Positions 33,801 to 45,464 of a stretch of DNA of 64,000 nt are shown piece after piece. The notes below the pieces were generated by a model. It was not told the DNA's origin and ran no database searches. It saw only the letters and a program-made list of their open reading frames with translations. The position numbers were made by a program, and so were the translations under genes. This DNA comes from Arthonia radiata (Eukaryota > Ascomycota > Arthoniomycetes > Arthoniales > Arthoniaceae). The stretch covers positions 372,001-436,000 of the forward strand of contig PSQN01000012.1 in the NCBI GenBank assembly GCA_002989075.1. The letters are read 5' to 3'. The first letter of the stretch is position 1. Every line of letters starts with the position of its first letter.

Positions 33801-36800
33801 TCAAGGTCCCCAAAGTAAGTCTCGGCGCACCTCGTCTATACTCGCTTCTCTGCGCTCGTGGTTCGCTGGTGACGTTGGCTCTCTTATCTCAATGCCCAGG
33901 CCGCTTGATCGACTTGGTGCATTTCGATGGGACGCGCGACTGGATGACCTCTCGACTAAAGATGGAGTCCTGCTACTTGGACCCTCTGGACGCTCAACTA
34001 ATGTTGGACTCCGAGAGGCGATGGCTTCTTCATGTGACTCCTTGTGGTGCATTGAACCGCCAGAGATGCTACCACGCTTGGAATTGGTGCTGCTCCGTCT
34101 GCTTTCGAGGCTCTGCAATTTCGCGCTCGCGTCATTGCCTGCGCTCGCCTTTCTCATGTCAACGTTGCTACCCTTGGCATGATGCGTCGCACGAGCTACG
34201 GTGCTCTTACCAACGCTTGGCGTGGACGGCGCTCCTGCGCCGAACTTGACCTCTGTAGCATCTACCAGATTCCATACGAGCCCGTCGGACAGCTCGAAAG
34301 GATTGTCATCATCGAAAGACACGTTGCTCTCGCTCGCTTTGTCTGTGTTGGACCCACGGTCACCCTTCAGACTGCTGTTCATAGTCTTCTGCAAATCAAC
34401 CTTGCGGCCTTCAATGCTTGAGATACGAGCAACGAGCCACTCTTTATTCTTAAGATTATGTGAGTCTTGCTCGCGCAGGAAGTAATGTGGTGCATTGATA
34501 TTGAAAGCAGCCCATGGTCTGGTAGCTTGATTGCGCGTTGGTAAGAATAGCGCGAGATCGCCTTCTTTGAAGTTGCGGAAAGCCATTTTGTCGTGTGCTT
34601 CGGTCTGGGCTTTGTGAGCCTTGTCGCGGTAGCTGCGAGCCTCCATCTTCCATTTCTTGCCTGTCCACTCGACGTCGCGCCGAAGTTTTATCACGGCTTC
34701 GCTGAAGGTTGTAATACTAAAATGATCGAGTCGCGCAAGCAGCTCAGTAAAGCGTTCACTCTCCTCGTCCGAAGACGATGCGTGCATCCAGGAAGACAGC
34801 ATCGGATCAATAGAAGCGTCAAAGTTTGGTATGGGCGGGAGAACAGTACTGCCAGACACGCTCTGAGTTGTGTCGAGCGTGGCAGTGGACGCACTGACAG
34901 CTTTCGATGGTCTTTGAATGACCAGTGTCCCATCACGCTCGTACATGGACAGTCCAAGAGAACTTACAAGCCGGACTAGATCCTGATAGCACGCAATAAG
35001 TCGATTGGTCAGCTCTCTGGCTTTGACAGACCGCTGCTCAAGTATGTTAGTCGCTTGATCGTTCGAGGCGATGAGACTGTTGTGCCGTCGCTGTAGACTA
35101 GACAGCTCGACGTCAAGGCTATTGACATGTGACTTCGCCTGAGCCAACTCCGTGGCGAGCGCACTCGCTCTGTTGGCTTGCTCCGAAAGCCGTTGTTGCA
35201 GGACCTCAGAGCCCGTTTCGCCGTCGTTGAATTTGGCTCGCAAAGTCCTCAGCTGCTCTCGAGCATCATCAAGCTCAGAAGTCAATGAACTCATGGTGGC
35301 CTGTTCTGCACCTTTGTCGTTGCGAAGTCGTGCTGTCTCTTCCTGAAGTCCTTGTATGGTCTCTCTGACACCAGATGACTCCCGTTCTTTGCGGTCCAAC
35401 AGAGTCTGCAGCTCCTCTTTCTCCGATCTCGTTGCACCAATAAGATTAGAAAGCTCTTCATGCTGTCTCGAAGCGCGCTCCGCGACGTCTTCGAGTTTGT
35501 GGATGAGCTCGACATGCGTAATCGATGCTTCGATATCACCGCCACCGAGAGTCGTATGAATGGTTCTCAGCGTTGATAGCTGCTCACCTTGTCCCTCTTC
35601 GTGCTGCTTTAACTCTTGGTCACGTGTTGCCAGGGCAGCTTTAGTATGTTCTAATTCGCTCTCAAGTGATCTCAGCTTCTCTTCAACACCAATAACAGTA
35701 TCTCGACTACCGAGTATGCGATCTAACTCCTCCTCGACTTCTTCGTTGCGAGACTTGTGCTTCTCAATTTCCTCTTCGAGCAATCTTCTCTCGCCAGCAA
35801 ATTCCCGCTGCACGGCCTCAAGATTTGCCATCAGGTCTCTCTTAGTAGACTCGGCATCTTCAAGCCTCGACTGAATGTGAGAAGAACTTTGCCGACGGCT
35901 GTGCACTCTCTTCTCCAGCTCATCATTGCGCTGTCTCTGCGTGTGAAGGTCCGCCTCAAGCGATACTATGCGCTTGGCCAACGACTTCTCCTCAGCAGTC
36001 CCAGTTGCGGATGTTCTGCGTGAGTTGACCGATGCTTTGCGCGAAAGGTTTTCGCCATAGTCCAGAGTTGGGGAATACGGCTCGGGCGTGGGTAGATCTA
36101 TAGTGGCACCATCTGACACCTGAAACGAGTTCGAAGACATCACACGCCCAGTCTGGCCCTGTCTGTATAACAGATCTTCGAGCTTCCTCACACGACTCTT
36201 TTGCCCCTTGATCTCATCCTCAAGTTTCTGATTGGTATCACGAAGCAGTCTGACCTCGTCATTGTTGCGCAAGAAGAATGACCCAGTTGCAGCATGCGCA
36301 TCGTGCACGCTACCATTCTTGAAGTTCTTCGCAGCTTTAGTCTGAAGCTTCGTGGGCTTGTCGAGATCTTGAATGCCAGCCTCGAGCTCCTCGACAGCTT
36401 CGTCTTGCTGTGGTAATCTCTTGAGAGCCTCAATGTAGTTGATGGCAACCTTCCGGTCAATGTCCGGCCACGCGCCACGATCTGGGTGTAGGTTAAGTTC
36501 AAAGTTCAATACACTTGTATTGGCTGGCTCGTCAGCAATTACGCCACCGATGGTCTTATGCCAGCGCCTCCGCCTCTTCTCTTCCTCCTCGCGATAACTT
36601 GCGATATCTTCCGCGAGCGATGAGGATTCGTCTCGTATTCTCTGTGCCCATTCATGGCGTCTAATAGCTTCAAGTAGCAAGGCGCCGTAGATGAATGGGA
36701 GCTGTACAACGAGGTTGACAAAGTCAAGAGCGTGCTCATCTTGAACCTGGAAGTCAAGATTTTTCACTTGCGCGTCGGCATTGGCAAAGAGCCCCTCGAC

Positions 36801-37985
36801 TTCGGCGACCCTTGACATGTTTGTGATGACCCTGGTGGCTGCTGCATTGCGTTGGACGATGGTCTGCTGCACCAAATTACTGAGCTCTGTGTAGTTCTCG
36901 CGCAATGAGGGAAGATAATCTCTTGTGTGCAGTAGAGCCATCTTCGAAGCTTGTGAGACCGACTTCTGTCCGACTGGTAAGCCAGACACATGCTCGCAGT
37001 CGGATGCTATCTTGTTCGCAATGACCTCAATCTCTTCAAGAAGATGACCTGCGTCGCGCTGAAGGCCGAAGACTGACTCGGACTGGGCCCTCTCCACTGT
37101 ATCGAAGAGGTTGCCAGCCGCTTGGAATACAGCATCCACGTGTGACACCAGACCTCTCGTTTGACTATCAAGCTTCTCCAATCCATTGCGTATCTGCAGA
37201 GCTGAATCATCGAGTCTCTGAGGCGAAACAAAATCTGCTAGGGATGCGTTGAGCTCGTTGCCCGTGTATTCACCGCCATCACCATCTTCGAGGACTGGAA
37301 GCAGCCGCTGAAAACGTAAGTCGCCGGGAAGGGCCTTGAGGTAGTTTTTAGTGGTATCGATTTGGGATAGAACGCTCTCTTGCTCGTGTTGCAGTCCGAT
37401 AGCCCAATCTTGCGTTTCATTGTGTCTTTGCTCGAGTGACTGAACGTGTGCCTCGAGGTTTCCGACAGCGACTCCGACGCCACGTTCTATTATGCTAAAC
37501 CCGTCGAAATGCTCTGCACCGCTTTCAGACAGTCGGCGGGCCTTGCCAATCAGGTCGAGAGCCCATCTGCGCCTGGCCTTGAACAGCTCCTGCCAGGCAG
37601 CTAGGTCGTTCTGGGTCGCGAGAGCGTCAGGAGCTGGCCCAAGAACGTGCGAGGAGGCGCCATGCTCTGGAACAAGGATCGGTTGAGCTTTTGATGGATC
37701 TCTCGAGCGTGAGAAGACATCGCGACTGTATACGAATAATTCATCCTGCGGGAAGTGAGCGATCCTATGCTGTTCATGGCTGCGACTTTCCGCGTTGTGT
37801 CTTACCTCAGACTTCAGCGTATTTGGCCTCGCTTGCTTGCCAGAAACAGTCAACAAGATCTGTTTCGCAGCTGGAATGCCAGTCGCCTCTGCGATCCACG
37901 ACTTAAGAGAGTCTATGCCAGAGATGGAAGCATGATCGATGGTGGTCCTCTGGCCGCTGTGAACAACGAGAAGTTGCAGTGACAT
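33801..37985 (-). CDS. ATG11: autophagy scaffold protein ATG11
   Basis: Two exons on the minus strand: 37985..37806 and 37745..33801, joined across a 60-nt in-frame intron, give 1374 residues. The N-terminus (MSLQLLVVHSGQRT, then SWIAEATGIPAAKQILLTVS) is the ubiquitin-like start typical of ATG11, and ELFVYSRDVFSR follows the splice. The middle is an ATG17-like helical region. Residues 600-1050 form long coiled coils. The conserved ATG11 C-terminal domain includes FKEGDLALFLPTRNQATRPW and AFNINAPHYFLREQDSHNLK, and a Ser-rich tail ends DEVRRDLLWGP. ATG11 links cargo receptors to the autophagy machinery in selective autophagy such as pexophagy and mitophagy. An alternative ending exists: splicing from 33830 to 33741 in phase 0 would replace the last residues by a basic, Pro/Ser-rich tail of about 109 residues ending at 33414. 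Confidence 0.9.
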   Translation of the reverse strand: MSLQLLVVHSGQRTTIDHASISGIDSLKSWIAEATGIPAAKQILLTVSGKQARPNTLKSEVRHNAESRSHEQHRIAHFPQDELFVYSRDVFSRSRDPSKAQPILVPEHGASSHVLGPAPDALATQNDLAAWQELFKARRRWALDLIGKARRLSESGAEHFDGFSIIERGVGVAVGNLEAHVQSLEQRHNETQDWAIGLQHEQESVLSQIDTTKNYLKALPGDLRFQRLLPVLEDGDGGEYTGNELNASLADFVSPQRLDDSALQIRNGLEKLDSQTRGLVSHVDAVFQAAGNLFDTVERAQSESVFGLQRDAGHLLEEIEVIANKIASDCEHVSGLPVGQKSVSQASKMALLHTRDYLPSLRENYTELSNLVQQTIVQRNAAATRVITNMSRVAEVEGLFANADAQVKNLDFQVQDEHALDFVNLVVQLPFIYGALLLEAIRRHEWAQRIRDESSSLAEDIASYREEEEKRRRRWHKTIGGVIADEPANTSVLNFELNLHPDRGAWPDIDRKVAINYIEALKRLPQQDEAVEELEAGIQDLDKPTKLQTKAAKNFKNGSVHDAHAATGSFFLRNNDEVRLLRDTNQKLEDEIKGQKSRVRKLEDLLYRQGQTGRVMSSNSFQVSDGATIDLPTPEPYSPTLDYGENLSRKASVNSRRTSATGTAEEKSLAKRIVSLEADLHTQRQRNDELEKRVHSRRQSSSHIQSRLEDAESTKRDLMANLEAVQREFAGERRLLEEEIEKHKSRNEEVEEELDRILGSRDTVIGVEEKLRSLESELEHTKAALATRDQELKQHEEGQGEQLSTLRTIHTTLGGGDIEASITHVELIHKLEDVAERASRQHEELSNLIGATRSEKEELQTLLDRKERESSGVRETIQGLQEETARLRNDKGAEQATMSSLTSELDDAREQLRTLRAKFNDGETGSEVLQQRLSEQANRASALATELAQAKSHVNSLDVELSSLQRRHNSLIASNDQATNILEQRSVKARELTNRLIACYQDLVRLVSSLGLSMYERDGTLVIQRPSKAVSASTATLDTTQSVSGSTVLPPIPNFDASIDPMLSSWMHASSSDEESERFTELLARLDHFSITTFSEAVIKLRRDVEWTGKKWKMEARSYRDKAHKAQTEAHDKMAFRNFKEGDLALFLPTRNQATRPWAAFNINAPHYFLREQDSHNLKNKEWLVARISSIEGRKVDLQKTMNSSLKGDRGSNTDKASESNVSFDDDNPFELSDGLVWNLVDATEVKFGAGAPSTPSVGKSTVARATHHAKGSNVDMRKASAGNDASAKLQSLESRRSSTNSKRGSISGGSMHHKESHEEAIASRSPTLVERPEGPSSRTPSLVERSSSRASHRNAPSRSSGLGIEIREPTSPANHERREASIDEVRRDLLWGP

Positions 37986-40900
37986 CCGGTGAAACTCATG
38001 GACGACGATGGAGTGCGATTGTTGTGGTGATGTTTGTTTTCATGGGCAAGGTTGCGTATTGAATTCATATAGAGATGCAGGCAGGCAGACAGCTCACATG
38101 CGCATCGCACCTGGATGGACAACCGCCAAGACCTTAGTGTCAGGATAGCTTGCCGACCCATTCTCAGAGCCGTCAACAGAGCGCTCACGTAGCGTGAAGC
38201 CAATTTTGAATCGCGAGAAAGTATAGCCACGCCAGCCCTTCAGTAATTCTACGCCCGATAGAAACATCCATAAAGTCCTAAGCATGCGCTCGAAACCTAG
38301 CTTATTCCGCTGTCCGATAGCTCAGCATGTGACCGTGCGCTGTGTGGTCGGCAACTCATTCTGATATGCACAGTAAATCCGTCGTGCTGTCACAAGATTA
38401 AGCTAATCTGGCTGGGTAGGCAATAGCATGCAACTCTTGACCAACACACCAACTCTTGCGTCTTCTCCACCAAAGAACACATTGTGATATCCATCCATTG
38501 CTGCAGGTACCCGCTACGATCAGCCACAGCAACGGTCTTCTAGTCCTGTCTAGGCCTGCACATTTCGCAAGACGGCTTTTCTGCATCAATAACACCGGGG
38601 GGAGGCCAGATCCTTCGACGGGTATTATGCTGTTGATAGACGTGGGATCTCATATTAGAAGACACTTCGTGCTGCAGTCTCCCCGGCTCCGAGTACGGCG
38701 TTGAACGAGCCATGGAACGGGGGATGTCGCTTCTTGCATGGCCTCCATGTGTCCTACATCGAGCTTGTGCTGGTTGGGAACCCAGACTTAACAAGCATTC
38801 CTCGGTTTAAAGATTGAACACATCCAACTGACGCAGGACAACTTTATCTCGGCTAAGAGTGTCATGCAGCCTCCACTAAGAGACGCCCATCTTGAGCACG
38901 GCAAGACCCAAATACTGTGCAAAGGATGAGTGCCTCTGGAATGCGAGTGTCCCAACAACGTGAGACGACGATACATTCATATTTGCTGGGCATAAGACCT
39001 TGATAGAATACCGTCGTCTTTTGTCAGCGTGCATTCTACAGATACCCGGACTCGGAACCAAGACAGCGGGTACTTTTTCCTCAGCCCTCTGCGATCGGAT
39101 GCAGTTGACATACAGCCACAACAGGTCCACAAGCGCGAGAGATGCTGTATGCCTCTTCCGCATCCCAACGTGACCGTGAAAGAGTCTTGTCATGGTATGC
39201 GAGCTCGTACTTCAAATGCTCGCTCGCAACAAGGCACTATCGAATAGCAGTTTTGAAGCTGGCGACGGGATAATGTTGATGTACGCATGCAGCAAAGTCC
39301 GCAAGATGATGTCGGGCATCGAGTTGTTGTTGTAAACGACAATACACTTACCACGGAGGATGCCGCTGGAGACTTGTTCTAACATTGAAAGTCGCAGCGA
39401 CCACTTACTTACAATGCAGCAAAACCAGCACGCATGCTTGACTGTGTTGCACATCTATGGAACGCTGGTAGAGACAATAAGAGGCTTTGCTCTTGTGATA
39501 ATTACGTTAAATTAGCTGATGCGAATGTTGAAGTACTGGCGAAGCGAAATGAGGCTGATTTTAGAACCCCTATCCTACTGCGTACGTGCTTTGCAATAAG
39601 AACCTGGCGGGATTACGTACTTTGTATAATCACCGAGGGCCGAACAACAGCACAATACGCTCTGAACAACAGTATCGTGACAATCTTTGGGCGCTGCGTG
39701 CTTCGTTTTTGACAAACGCCCGTGGTTGAGTGCTTGACTGGCCTACAGGGCAAGGTAGCAGCGAAAGTGTGGATGCTGCGATTAGATCACTTTGGTCAAG
39801 TTCGCTACACATAGATCTGTGTATAATGAATCCTCTCGTTGTGCATTCCCTCCAAGCCCTTTTGTACTCGCAGCTCTTCTCTTTATGTCATAAGGTTACT
39901 CCGCATCGTTGTATCGGCCAACAGAACAGGTCCAGCACAGGATACGGAGACCGCCCGGATGCCGCCCAGACACCAAGACCGTAGAAGCTTGAACGTATGT
40001 TGCGTCCGCCAGAGCTGTCACAAGCAGCTTATGGTTATTACAATCATACACCTAGAGCTTTTAATACTAGTATTAGCTGTTTCAACGATGCACATCGTCC
40101 TACACCGGCGTCAAAGTGGCTTCGCATCGGGATCGCTAATGCCAAGACTTTCGCGCACTCTCATTAATGTGGTGCGCAAGTGCGCAATGACAAGATCGAG
40201 GGCGTTAGGTTATTACTTTCAAGGGAAATAGAATAGCATAATTACGGACAGTGTTCTCGTAACCAACTAGTGAATTTCATCCTTATCGCGTCCTACTTTT
40301 GTGTATCATTCCGTGAGAAGTGCCCCATCCGGCCCGCCAAGGCCATAAACTCCTGTTCGGGTTTCTTTTGAGCCATCCCATTCTGTGCCGGGCCTCCGGT
40401 ACTAAGCCCAGTAGAGCAGTTACGATGCTCGGACCCGAAATTTTGAGACCTCCGATTTGTCGAAATTCCTGGCTGAAACCAAATTCGGGATATAATGACG
40501 TTAGATTCCGAGCTCTGGGGGAGAATTTATGGCACTAGCACTGCCTCCTAGCCTTCCATTTTCTAAGGAGATCAAGGGAATTGGGGAGTCACAAACACAT
40601 CCCGAACGAACGGAGACGAGCACAACCTCAAAATTCACGAAAATTGACCAAAATCGAGTTCTGGGCACCTGGGTTTTGTCGAGGGCATTTCTAAGGTGTA
40701 CGGCAGGTTCTGAAAGAGAATTCCTGGCCTAGACTAGCTATTGATTGGGGATCGCTCAAATAGCTGCGACCGCTGCTGCCGTCTCTCCTTCACTCTTCGC
40801 CTGCAAACCTCCACCAAACCGACGGACCACCACCACAACATCCCACAAAGTAAGTCCATCCCAAACCAGAATTTTGCGCGCAAGCTTCGAATCACGATCC

Positions 40901-41253
40901 ATTGCATTTCTGAGCTTCTGTCTGTCTCATCTCAACTACTTCATCAAAGCAAATCTGACTTGGTCGCTGCCGCTGTCGTCGCGTCCACTGTGTTCCTCAC
41001 AGAAGACGCGTGCTTCAGACGCGTTTCGTTCACCGCGAAATCGTGAAACGGCTTCACGCGACTGCACCTTCTTTGATCAAGACGCCTGCTGCCTAATTAT
41101 TTCAAATCGACCTTCACGGCGGCCGCGCTCGCGCATCTCTCACTGCACCTCGCAATCTCATATTGTCACCGAACTAACTCGCCTCCCTCAGCACCCTTTC
41201 TCATACGCCAACAACCTTTCACAAAGTGACTCCACGAGTTCACATCACTCACA
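37986..41253. other. long intergenic region between atg11 and NHP6
   Basis: About 3.3 kb without a supported gene; all open frames are short and unrelated to known families. 37986-38300 is likely atg11 promoter. 39500-40250 is relatively AT-rich. 40320-40735 reads differently from its surroundings and may be a worn repeat. From 40770 on, the plus strand is C-rich and probably the leader of NHP6. A GTAAGT at 40850-40855 after CCCACAAA could be the donor of a leader intron. Confidence 0.4.
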
Positions 41254-41674
41254 ATGCCGAAAGCCGCAGCAACCCGCAAAGGCAAAGGCGGCAAGGACGC
41301 CGGCGGTAAGAAGAAGAAGGGTGAGTCGATTCGCTTCCCTTGTCTCCCGCCCGAGCTAATCCAGTCGCAGACCCCAACGCCCCGAAGCGCGGTCTCTCCG
41401 CCTACATGTTCTTTGCGAACGAACAGCGCGACAAAATCCGGTCGGACAATCCGGAGCTGAAGTTTGGTGAGGTTGGCAAGGTGCTCGGTGCGAAGTGGAA
41501 GGAGCTGTCGGAGGCCCAGAAAGCTCCTTACGAGAAGAAGGCCGCCGCCGACAAGAAGCGGTACGAGGACGAGAAGGCCGCCTACCAGGCTGTGAGTACT
41601 TCATCTTGTCCCCATCCGCGCTAAATGACTAATGCGGCCAGGGTGCCGCCGATGAGGATGAGGACGAGGACTAA
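41254..41674 (+). CDS. NHP6: HMG-box non-histone chromosomal protein, NHP6 family
   Basis: Three exons, 41254..41320, 41371..41591 and 41642..41674, give 106 residues. Introns are 50 nt each with GTGAGT donors. A Lys/Gly-rich N-terminus ([18 protein letters not shown], then KKKK) leads into one HMG box: [40 protein letters not shown] and [20 protein letters not shown]. The acidic tail ends [11 protein letters not shown]6/HMGB proteins bend DNA without sequence preference and assist nucleosome remodelling, FACT and transcription. Size and layout match the family almost exactly. The leader is long and pyrimidine-rich with a possible intron. Confidence 0.95.
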
Positions 41675-42039
41675 GTCTGCATGACTTCCCAACGACTACC
41701 ATGGCAATTGTCAAACAAGCCAAACGCCATGGTCTATGATACCTTCTTTTCTTTCTCTCTCTCGGCGGTCAGCATATGCATCGCCTAACATGGCTAGCTC
41801 TAATGGCAGCGGTCACTATTCGCAGGTCGATCGCTCTGATGTCGCCTGGTGATGCTATGACCGCGAACACCGGGCGTTTCTGGGTGGGAGGCTTGTACTA
41901 TTCAGCGGCATCATGAGATAACGGAGAGAATCATGAATTTCAAGCGGAGGCAAGCGATGCCGCCTTCTGAATGCGACAGTCATCGCGCGTTTGGCGCTTT
42001 TGAGATTCGTGTCATCTTCATTAAACCCCAACGCGATCT
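41675..42039. other. convergent 3' intergenic region
   Basis: The 3' flanks of NHP6 (plus) and SEC11 (minus). Pyrimidine-rich after the NHP6 stop. No gene seen. Confidence 0.4.
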
Positions 42040-42625
42040 TCAGTCTCGCTGCAGCACTACCGTCAAACCCATGAGCCCTAGCATCGTCGTCTTGAGCCAC
42101 GGATATTCGCTCAACAGTATCGTGCCGTATCCCACAAAAGGCACGAAGCCTACCACACTCCCCATCACGTCCTTTCCCCTGTTCAAAAAGCTCTGCCCTC
42201 TCGCATACAGCTCCGTGTCATCCGCCGCGTTATTATCGCCCTTCGTAAGCAATCGTATCGGCTTATCCCTGGGCGCCAAACGTCAGCCATGCCATCTCTC
42301 GCTTTGCGTTCAGTATCCTGTCCAGAACGGAGATCACTCACCCCCCACCACTCCTCTTCACCACCCGATGCACAATCGGAATATCCTTCCCCTCCACATT
42401 ATACACCACGATCTCGCCCACCTGCGTATCCTGCCCTCGATTCCACAGGAACAGCAAATCTCCGCGCTGGAACGCCGGCTCCATCGAACCGGAGAGGACG
42501 ACGACGATAGGCGAAGGCGAATCCGTGGCTACGGACAGCCCTTTCCAGAGCATGAAGGCGGTGGAGAGGACGAGCGCGAAGTTGAGCATTTGGGTGAGCG
42601 CGAGGCGCGGGTTGGTGCCGAACAT
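42040..42625 (-). CDS. SEC11: signal peptidase complex catalytic subunit SEC11
   Basis: Two exons on the minus strand, 42625..42342 and 42268..42040, separated by a 73-nt intron with CTGAC branch site, give 170 residues. SEC11 is the ER-membrane serine protease that removes signal peptides. The protein has an N-terminal membrane helix ([20 protein letters not shown]), the nucleophile in [13 protein letters not shown] (Ser47), the catalytic His in PIVHRVV (His86) and the acidic site in [10 protein letters not shown] (Asp106/112). A C-terminal hydrophobic segment includes [20 protein letters not shown]. Open frame extends upstream of ATG 42625 without an ATG, and the chosen start is the family's usual MFG. 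Complete and apparently functional. Confidence 0.94.
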
Positions 42626-42988
42626 GGTTGTGGTTGGGGGTTTGGATGGGTTGGGGATTGAGGATGTCAGGGTCGGCTCTCCGGGGACGAGGTGGACAGA
42701 GGTAGGCTCAGGTAGGGCGCTGCTGGCGCCGGGTCGCGGACGCTGTCTCAAGAGGAGGATGTTTGAGAAGACTAAAGCCTGCTGGATTTCATTTCATCTG
42801 CCCATGGGCTAGTATATACCTAAAGAGGCAGTATCTCAGTCTCGAGCTGATATGATTGCGAGTGCGAAGGGCTGGGCGTTCATGTACATTGATTGGATCT
42901 GATGGAATCATTGCAAGAATGCTGCTTGATCATTCCAGACTATAGCTAGACCTACGCGACGTTCGGCTTGCTCCTTCACGCTCCATAC
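42626..42988. other. intergenic between SEC11 and the permease
   Basis: SEC11 promoter side and 3' flank of the minus-strand permease. No gene or RNA recognised. Confidence 0.4.
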
Positions 42989-44715
42989 TCATTTTACCAT
43001 CTTCTCGTCCCTCTTCGCTAGATCCTCCTCAGACGAGCCCTCTCCGACCACCTCAACGTTCACCCTCGGTCCAATGTAGAACTTCCTCCCTCCAGCATAC
43101 CAATACACCACCGCGAATGCCGCGAACCCAGCCAAGATGACCGACACGTAGTTCATGTTCTCCACGGTGACCGGCCGCTCAATCGGCAAGATAAAGATGA
43201 CCGTGACGAACGCCGTCCATACCGCTGCGACCAGGTTCACCCACCATGAAAACCGGCCCAAGTAATATGGCCCCGGTTCGAAGCGGTTGGTGAACATCTT
43301 GCACAGGATGGGGATCACGTATGACCAGTCCAGCGCGATGGCCGTGGAGTTGAAGATGGCTGCGACACCTGAGTAAGAGCCGAGTCCAATGAGAGTGATA
43401 GCCACAGACATCGACGTGATCAGCCATGTTGCGTATACCGGCGTCTGCGTTGTCTTGTTGATCTTGTACCAGACCCGGCTGAGCGGAATCAGCTCATCTC
43501 TTGACAGCGCCCAGAACGTGCGAGCGCCGGCGCACATTCCTGTCATACCCGTGAAGCTGAGGATAATGAACGCGAACACCGTGAATGTCACACCACCACT
43601 GAGACCGAAGACGTTGTAGAAGATCTGCGCCACTGGCTGCTCGACTGGTGATTCCAAGATCCCGGTCTCGCCGAAGATGTCCCCAGCGCAATATGCGAGC
43701 ACAATCGTGAATAACCAGCCGCCAACATACGTGAAGCCCAGCGCGATCGTGATCGCCCACGGCGCCTTGATCTCCGGGTTCTTGATCTCCTCTGCAATAT
43801 GCGCAGTCGCATCATAATCCGTCATCGTCCACGATGCGGATAGAAAGCCGAACAGGAACGACCAGCCCGGCGGCGACCACCCAGAGTCCGGATGCACCTC
43901 CGTCCAGACGTACTCCGTGGGGTGCTTGTCGTCGCACATAACCAGTAGCGCAATACAGCACGACACCAGCACACCCAGATGAAAGATGACATACCCGCGC
44001 GTGATCCGCTCCAGAAACCGCGTATTGAAACTGTTCAACACCGCATGGAAAACCGAATTCGCCGCCATGACGCCCACAGTCTGCCGCGCCGTCGGCACAT
44101 ACGCGAACCTTGTACTCATACTCACAGCCGCCAACAGCAACTGCGCACACCCATACTCCGTGCTCGCGAGCCCCACCGTCTGGCCCAGCACGTTGAACCA
44201 CCCACACACCCAGGAGATTTCCGCCATCCACGCCTCCGGGGCGAGGTACTTGCAGGTGAAGTACAGGCCGCCAGATGTGGGGTACGCAGAGCACAGCTCG
44301 GCAACGGAGAGTGCGATGCACATGCAGCCGGCGCCGGATATGAGCCAGCACCAGACGGCGGAGGCGGCGCCGCCCGCTTCAAGCGGGTAGACGAACGTGG
44401 TGGCGACGCTGGCGAATAGCCCCGAGATGGAGAAGGCGAAGGAGATGCAGGAGAGCCAGGAGAATTCGCGTTTGTAGACCTGAGGTCCGCTATCAGTTGG
44501 CGATTAACTGCTGAAGAGGTGTCTGGGGTGCTTACCTGGACATAGCCCATTTCGGCGAGCCGCTTGTCTGCGTCGTTGAGTTCGTGCGCCTGCACGACGT
44601 CGACTTTATCCATGGCTCGTTCTACGGCGCCTGCTCTGGACGAGTGTCTGCGTGCATTGGCTGCTTCGAGCCTCGAGGCGTACGCCGATGTGACAGATGC
44701 GCGCTTTTCTGCCAT
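42989..44715 (-). CDS. amino acid / GABA permease, APC superfamily
   Basis: Two exons on the minus strand, 44715..44536 and 44479..42989, joined in phase 0, give 556 residues. The hydrophilic N-terminus (MAEKRASVTS... ELNDADKRLAEMGYVQVYKR) leads to about 12 membrane helices. Family signatures are SWLSCISFAFSISGLFASVA, AELCSAYPTSGGLYFTCKYL, TMTDYDATAHIAEEIKNPEI and FWALSRDELIPLSRVWYKIN. These are typical of the fungal GABA/choline permease branch (Uga4/Hnm1-like) of amino acid-polyamine-choline transporters. Expected location is plasma or vacuolar membrane. The substrate is not determined by sequence. The C-terminal tail is short and acidic. Confidence 0.9.
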
Positions 44716-45464
44716 GGTGCTTTGGCTGCTTGTTTCGGGCTTGTAACGCTGGCGTGGGTGCTGTGGGCTTCAACGCAGCTTGCGATAGCGCTTGCGCAAC
44801 GCTCGACGACGTATGACGAGGGCGAAACCACCCGTGGATACAATGCGCTCCGTCAACGGTATATAACTTATTTGACGTTCGCTCAAATCAGACAACAGTA
44901 CTTGGTTATTCCTCAAACGCAAAACTCAGATCAACGAAGAGACTTGAGCAATAGACAGAAGAACTCTGGTCTGAAAGCCATTGGCACGTTTTTCGCACAG
45001 CAGTGTAGTCAAAGTACTCTACAGCGCCTGCGAACACGACGGGAGAGACGAGGAGAAGAGGACAGGCGAAAGTCATGTCAGCGAAACATCTCAGTCTTCA
45101 CTTCTGCGCGTGTCTTGGTAATCAGCTCTAGTCTGTGGAGAAGAGGAGAAATTTGAGACGTGCGCAAGCTTGGGTTTCTTCTGTAATGGCGCCGCATCGC
45201 TAGCGAGCTTTCTCCGCTTTTGCTGTTAGCGTATTAGAGGTGGTAGCCGGAGTTTGGGGTGTGGTTAGCGCGCACTGCGATGAGCTGTGGGGAGCAGAAA
45301 GGGCTGTTTGAAGCTTGTGATTGATTTCATCATGTTTGATGCGATGTGGTGCTGCTTGAGCGCGTGATGCTATACTGCAGGGGCTAATCGGCCGTACGCA
45401 CCGCTCGCACCTGTTTGCTTACAACATAATAATTTATTTTTAAAATTTTGGCCGGGTAATTGCA
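44716..45464. other. intergenic, permease promoter side
   Basis: Upstream region of the minus-strand permease. No gene recognised; the stretch just before the tRNA-like gene (about 45420-45455) is AT-rich. Confidence 0.4.

Noticed and set aside
41933-42661. 242-codon plus-strand frame
   Set aside because: It is antisense to SEC11, which has complete catalytic motifs and matching splice phases.
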